Assembly (NCBI GenBank): GCA_044351685.1
Contig: JBILFK010000065.1
Coordinates: forward strand, 1-8,458
Direction: 5' to 3'
DNA from: JALHRI01 sp044351685
GTDB taxonomy: Bacteria; Pseudomonadota; Alphaproteobacteria; Rickettsiales; UBA3002
Length of the DNA stretch: 8,458 nucleotides
The position numbers and the translations under genes were made by a program. The notes under the pieces were generated by a model, which saw nothing but the letters and a program-made list of their open reading frames with translations, was not told the DNA's origin and made no database searches. How positions within the stretch are numbered: position 1 is the first letter of the stretch; each line of letters begins with the position of its first letter. Of this stretch, positions 6,372 through 8,458 are shown in pieces.

Positions 6372-7411
6372 AACTCACGGGCAAAGAAGCCGAAACCTTC
6401 CTCGCCTACCCGCAAAAATTCGCCGGGGCGCTGATTTACGGGCAAGATGAAGGGCAAGTGCGCCAGCGCGTGAAACTGCTGGCGGAAAACTGGATGGGGC
6501 GCGGCGCCGAACCCATCAACCGTGTTGAATTCGCCTGCAGCCAGTTCACCGGTGATTCCGATAGGCCGATGAGCCTTGCCGATGAACTCGCCGCCATGAG
6601 CCTGCTTGCCGGCAAGCGCGTGGTATGCGTGCGCGAAGTGGATGATAGCCTGCTGCCGCAGCTGGAAACCGCGCTTGCCACCCGCGCGCCGGATAATTTT
6701 TTGCTCTTATTTGCTGCCGATTCCTTAAGTGGCTCGAAGCTGCGCGGCTGGGCCGAAAAGCACCCCGCCATCGGCTGCATTCCCTGCTACAAAGATGAAG
6801 GTGCGGCACTGGAAAATTTTATCCGCGATCATTTGCGCGCCTATGGCCTGCGCGCCCCCACCGAAGTATTGCAGTTTTTAGCGCAGCATTTAAGCGGCGA
6901 CCGGCAGATTATTCTGAACGAACTTGAAAAACTTTCGCTCTATCTGGGCGATGAGGCCGAACAGGTCAGCATCGACGATGTGCTCGCTGCCGTAGTCGAT
7001 AACAGCGATAGCGGGCTCGATGAATTAACCCACGCTGTGGCGGGCGGCGATATTGCCCGTGCCTGCCGCTTAAGCGATAAATTATTGCTGGAAGGCACCG
7101 CAGGCGTGGTGATGGTGCGCGCCATGATGCGCTATTTCGCGCGCCTCGAACAGGTAGCACAATTACGCCATGAAGGCATGAATCTCGATAGCGCGATCGA
7201 AGCGCTACGCCCACCCGTATTTTTTAAACAAAAACCTCTGCTGCGTGCGCATGCCGCGCGGTGGTCGAGCCCTAAAATTGCCGATGCTATTACCCGCCTG
7301 CAATGGCTGGAGCTGGAATCCAAGCGCTACAGCGATCAGGCGCGCACGCGCATGGCACAAGGCTGGATAGAAATTGCGACACTCGCCGCCGCCCAAAAAA
7401 AGGCTGCTTAA
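6368..7411 (+). CDS. holA: DNA polymerase III subunit delta
   Basis: Encodes 347 residues, the usual length for HolA. Delta is the clamp-loader subunit that opens the beta sliding clamp at the replication fork. The N-terminal AAA+-like domain begins with FAGALIYGQDEGQVRQR (18-34), a degenerate nucleotide-binding region as expected for delta. SGDRQIILNELEKLSLYLG (starting at 176) is the strongest family signature, and RPPVFFKQKP (281-290) in the C-terminal collar domain is typical of alphaproteobacterial members. The start ATG overlaps the lptE stop in ATGA and has a weak TTGGAAA in front, so coupling is likely. It is the last gene of the operon: its stop TAA (7409-7411) overlaps the stop of the convergent oxygenase gene, leaving no room for a separate terminator between them. 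Confidence 0.93.
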   Translation: MKLTGKEAETFLAYPQKFAGALIYGQDEGQVRQRVKLLAENWMGRGAEPINRVEFACSQFTGDSDRPMSLADELAAMSLLAGKRVVCVREVDDSLLPQLETALATRAPDNFLLLFAADSLSGSKLRGWAEKHPAIGCIPCYKDEGAALENFIRDHLRAYGLRAPTEVLQFLAQHLSGDRQIILNELEKLSLYLGDEAEQVSIDDVLAAVVDNSDSGLDELTHAVAGGDIARACRLSDKLLLEGTAGVVMVRAMMRYFARLEQVAQLRHEGMNLDSAIEALRPPVFFKQKPLLRAHAARWSSPKIADAITRLQWLELESKRYSDQARTRMAQGWIEIATLAAAQKKAA

Positions 7412-8418
7412 CGCTGGTTCTGTTGGGCCTGCTCCGATTCTTCGCCCCACCCGGCAATGCGCACCCAGCGGCTAAAATTCAGGCTACGGTGCAATGATCC
7501 TGCGTGCAGCGAGCGGCGCTGATCAAGCACCAGAAAATCATTATCCTCCAGCGTCACCGATTGCTTCTGAGTAAGCACCGCCTCACGAAACTGCGCGTAG
7601 GCATCTTTAGCTTTTTTATAAAGCTCGGGATCTTCTTTTTTGAGTGCGGGGTTGGGGGCAAGCGCCTGAAGATAAGGATACACGCCACCACCCACCGTAC
7701 CTGCGAATACTAAACCCAAATGCCCCTGTGCATCTTTGCGCACCACGGGCGCGCGGGTGGTATTGGTGCTCAACAGTGGCTCCAGCACCGGAACTACCAG
7801 CGTATAGAGATTCTGTTGCAATAATTGCTGTGTCTCTTCGGGCAACGATTTTACAGCCGCATCAATATCGAACACAAAGGTTTGCGCACCCTTGTTTCCC
7901 TTCAAACACGCGAAGGTCACGTAGCCAAATTTGAAATCGGTATGGGGAAATTGGCCCTTCATACTATCGGGTGAAACACGCCGATTATTAACAGGCAACG
8001 CATCGTCTTCTGGCACATAGGTGTTGCCGCGATCAATCGCCTCCATCGCCAAACGGAATAAGTCTGCGGTGCAGCGTATTTCCCATTTCGGGTTGGTGCT
8101 TACATCCATCGCTACCCAGCTATGGTCGCGCTCAAATGGCAGGTTTTTAAGGTAAAGCCCCGGGGTATGCGCCCCCGGATTCTTACGGAAATAATCATCG
8201 ACCAGCACATAAATGCGCGGGCAGGTTGTTTTCAGCGTTTCCGACATGCGTGATAAAAATTCCTGCCGCTTCTCTTCGGGAATTTTGCCGACATGTTTTT
8301 CATCACAAATTTCTTGCATGATGGATTGGTACGCCTCGCGCAGCGCCGATTTTTCTGCATCGGTCAGGGTGTAGGTGGTGATGTGTGTCGGTGAGGTAGA
8401 TGGCGAAAAATCTGACAT
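7408..8418 (-). CDS. Probable clavaminate synthase-like Fe(II)/2-oxoglutarate-dependent oxygenase
   Basis: Encodes 336 residues from the ATG at 8418; a TTG one codon earlier (8421) sits too close to the G-rich Shine-Dalgarno-like run (8427-8422). The iron-binding facial triad is readable: H159-T-D161 in FPHTDFKFGYVTF, and the distal His305 in DQRRSLHAGS. It is followed by NFSRWVRIAGW, where Arg317 would bind the 2-oxoglutarate carboxylate. The HxD followed by a strand and AQTFVFD, together with the terminal H...RW arrangement and the overall length, resembles clavaminate synthase and amino-acid hydroxylases such as VioC within the TauD-like superfamily. These enzymes usually hydroxylate amino acids or small peptides; the substrate here cannot be deduced. 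The N-terminal 50 residues are polar and have no signal peptide, so the enzyme should be cytosolic. No pathway partner is visible. The fold call is fairly secure and the subfamily is less so. Confidence 0.72.
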   Translation of the reverse strand: MSDFSPSTSPTHITTYTLTDAEKSALREAYQSIMQEICDEKHVGKIPEEKRQEFLSRMSETLKTTCPRIYVLVDDYFRKNPGAHTPGLYLKNLPFERDHSWVAMDVSTNPKWEIRCTADLFRLAMEAIDRGNTYVPEDDALPVNNRRVSPDSMKGQFPHTDFKFGYVTFACLKGNKGAQTFVFDIDAAVKSLPEETQQLLQQNLYTLVVPVLEPLLSTNTTRAPVVRKDAQGHLGLVFAGTVGGGVYPYLQALAPNPALKKEDPELYKKAKDAYAQFREAVLTQKQSVTLEDNDFLVLDQRRSLHAGSLHRSLNFSRWVRIAGWGEESEQAQQNQR

Positions 8419-8458
8419 CAACCCCCCTGCTCCCGCCCCTTGCCAAGCGCGCGCTCGG

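Noticed and set aside
7391..7428. GCCCAA/TTGGGC inverted repeat spanning the convergent stops as a bidirectional terminator
   Set aside because: The loop is 26 bases and the stem only 6 bp, and neither strand has a T-tract directly after the stem, so a real terminator is not supported.
1..8458. CRISPR arrays, tRNA or rRNA genes, insertion sequences with transposases
   Set aside because: No regularly spaced direct repeats, no cloverleaf with tRNA-invariant bases and no transposase-like protein were found. The cloverleaf at 127-247 lacks tRNA hallmarks such as the GGTTCRA T-loop.

Overview
The window looks like chromosomal DNA from an alphaproteobacterium of moderate GC content. The order DUF3576 lipoprotein - leuS - lptE - holA, and the alphaproteobacterial style of each protein (for example the DUF3576 family itself and the RPPVFFK motif in the delta subunit), are the main reasons. 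The order within the class cannot be fixed from sequence alone. Palindromic repeats between genes recall the repeat-rich genomes of some Rickettsiales and related lineages, but that is only a hint.

Layout, left to right. Positions 1-247 hold no convincing gene. They carry a terminator-like hairpin that would end a rightward gene lying off the window, then a 121-bp element with long terminal inverted repeats that folds as a cloverleaf and abuts the stop codon of the next gene. Positions 248-907 (minus) encode a YggS/PLPBP-type pyridoxal phosphate homeostasis protein. A 270-bp divergent intergenic region with several palindromes and a run of eight G separates it from an outer-membrane porin gene (1178-2458, plus), which has highly-expressed-type codon use and a strong intrinsic terminator. 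A 291-bp gap with two further palindromes follows.

Positions 2750-7411 (plus) form a tight operon: a DUF3576 lipoprotein, leucyl-tRNA synthetase (leuS), the LPS-assembly lipoprotein lptE and the DNA polymerase III delta subunit holA. The gaps are 5 bp, then two 4-bp ATGA overlaps, so translation is probably coupled. The operon combines translation, outer-membrane assembly and replication functions. Convergent with it, sharing a palindromic TTAA double stop, is a minus-strand gene (7408-8418) for a probable clavaminate synthase-like Fe(II)/2-oxoglutarate oxygenase of unknown substrate.

The genes are mostly ordinary housekeeping genes. The items most worth a second look are non-coding or repeat-derived: the 121-bp cloverleaf element beside yggS; a heptanucleotide tandem repeat (TTTCAGG) inside the lptE signal-peptide region, with a near-identical 19-bp copy read in the same frame inside yggS; REP-like palindromes after the porin; and the G8 tract in the porin upstream region. 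No clearly new multi-gene system was found.
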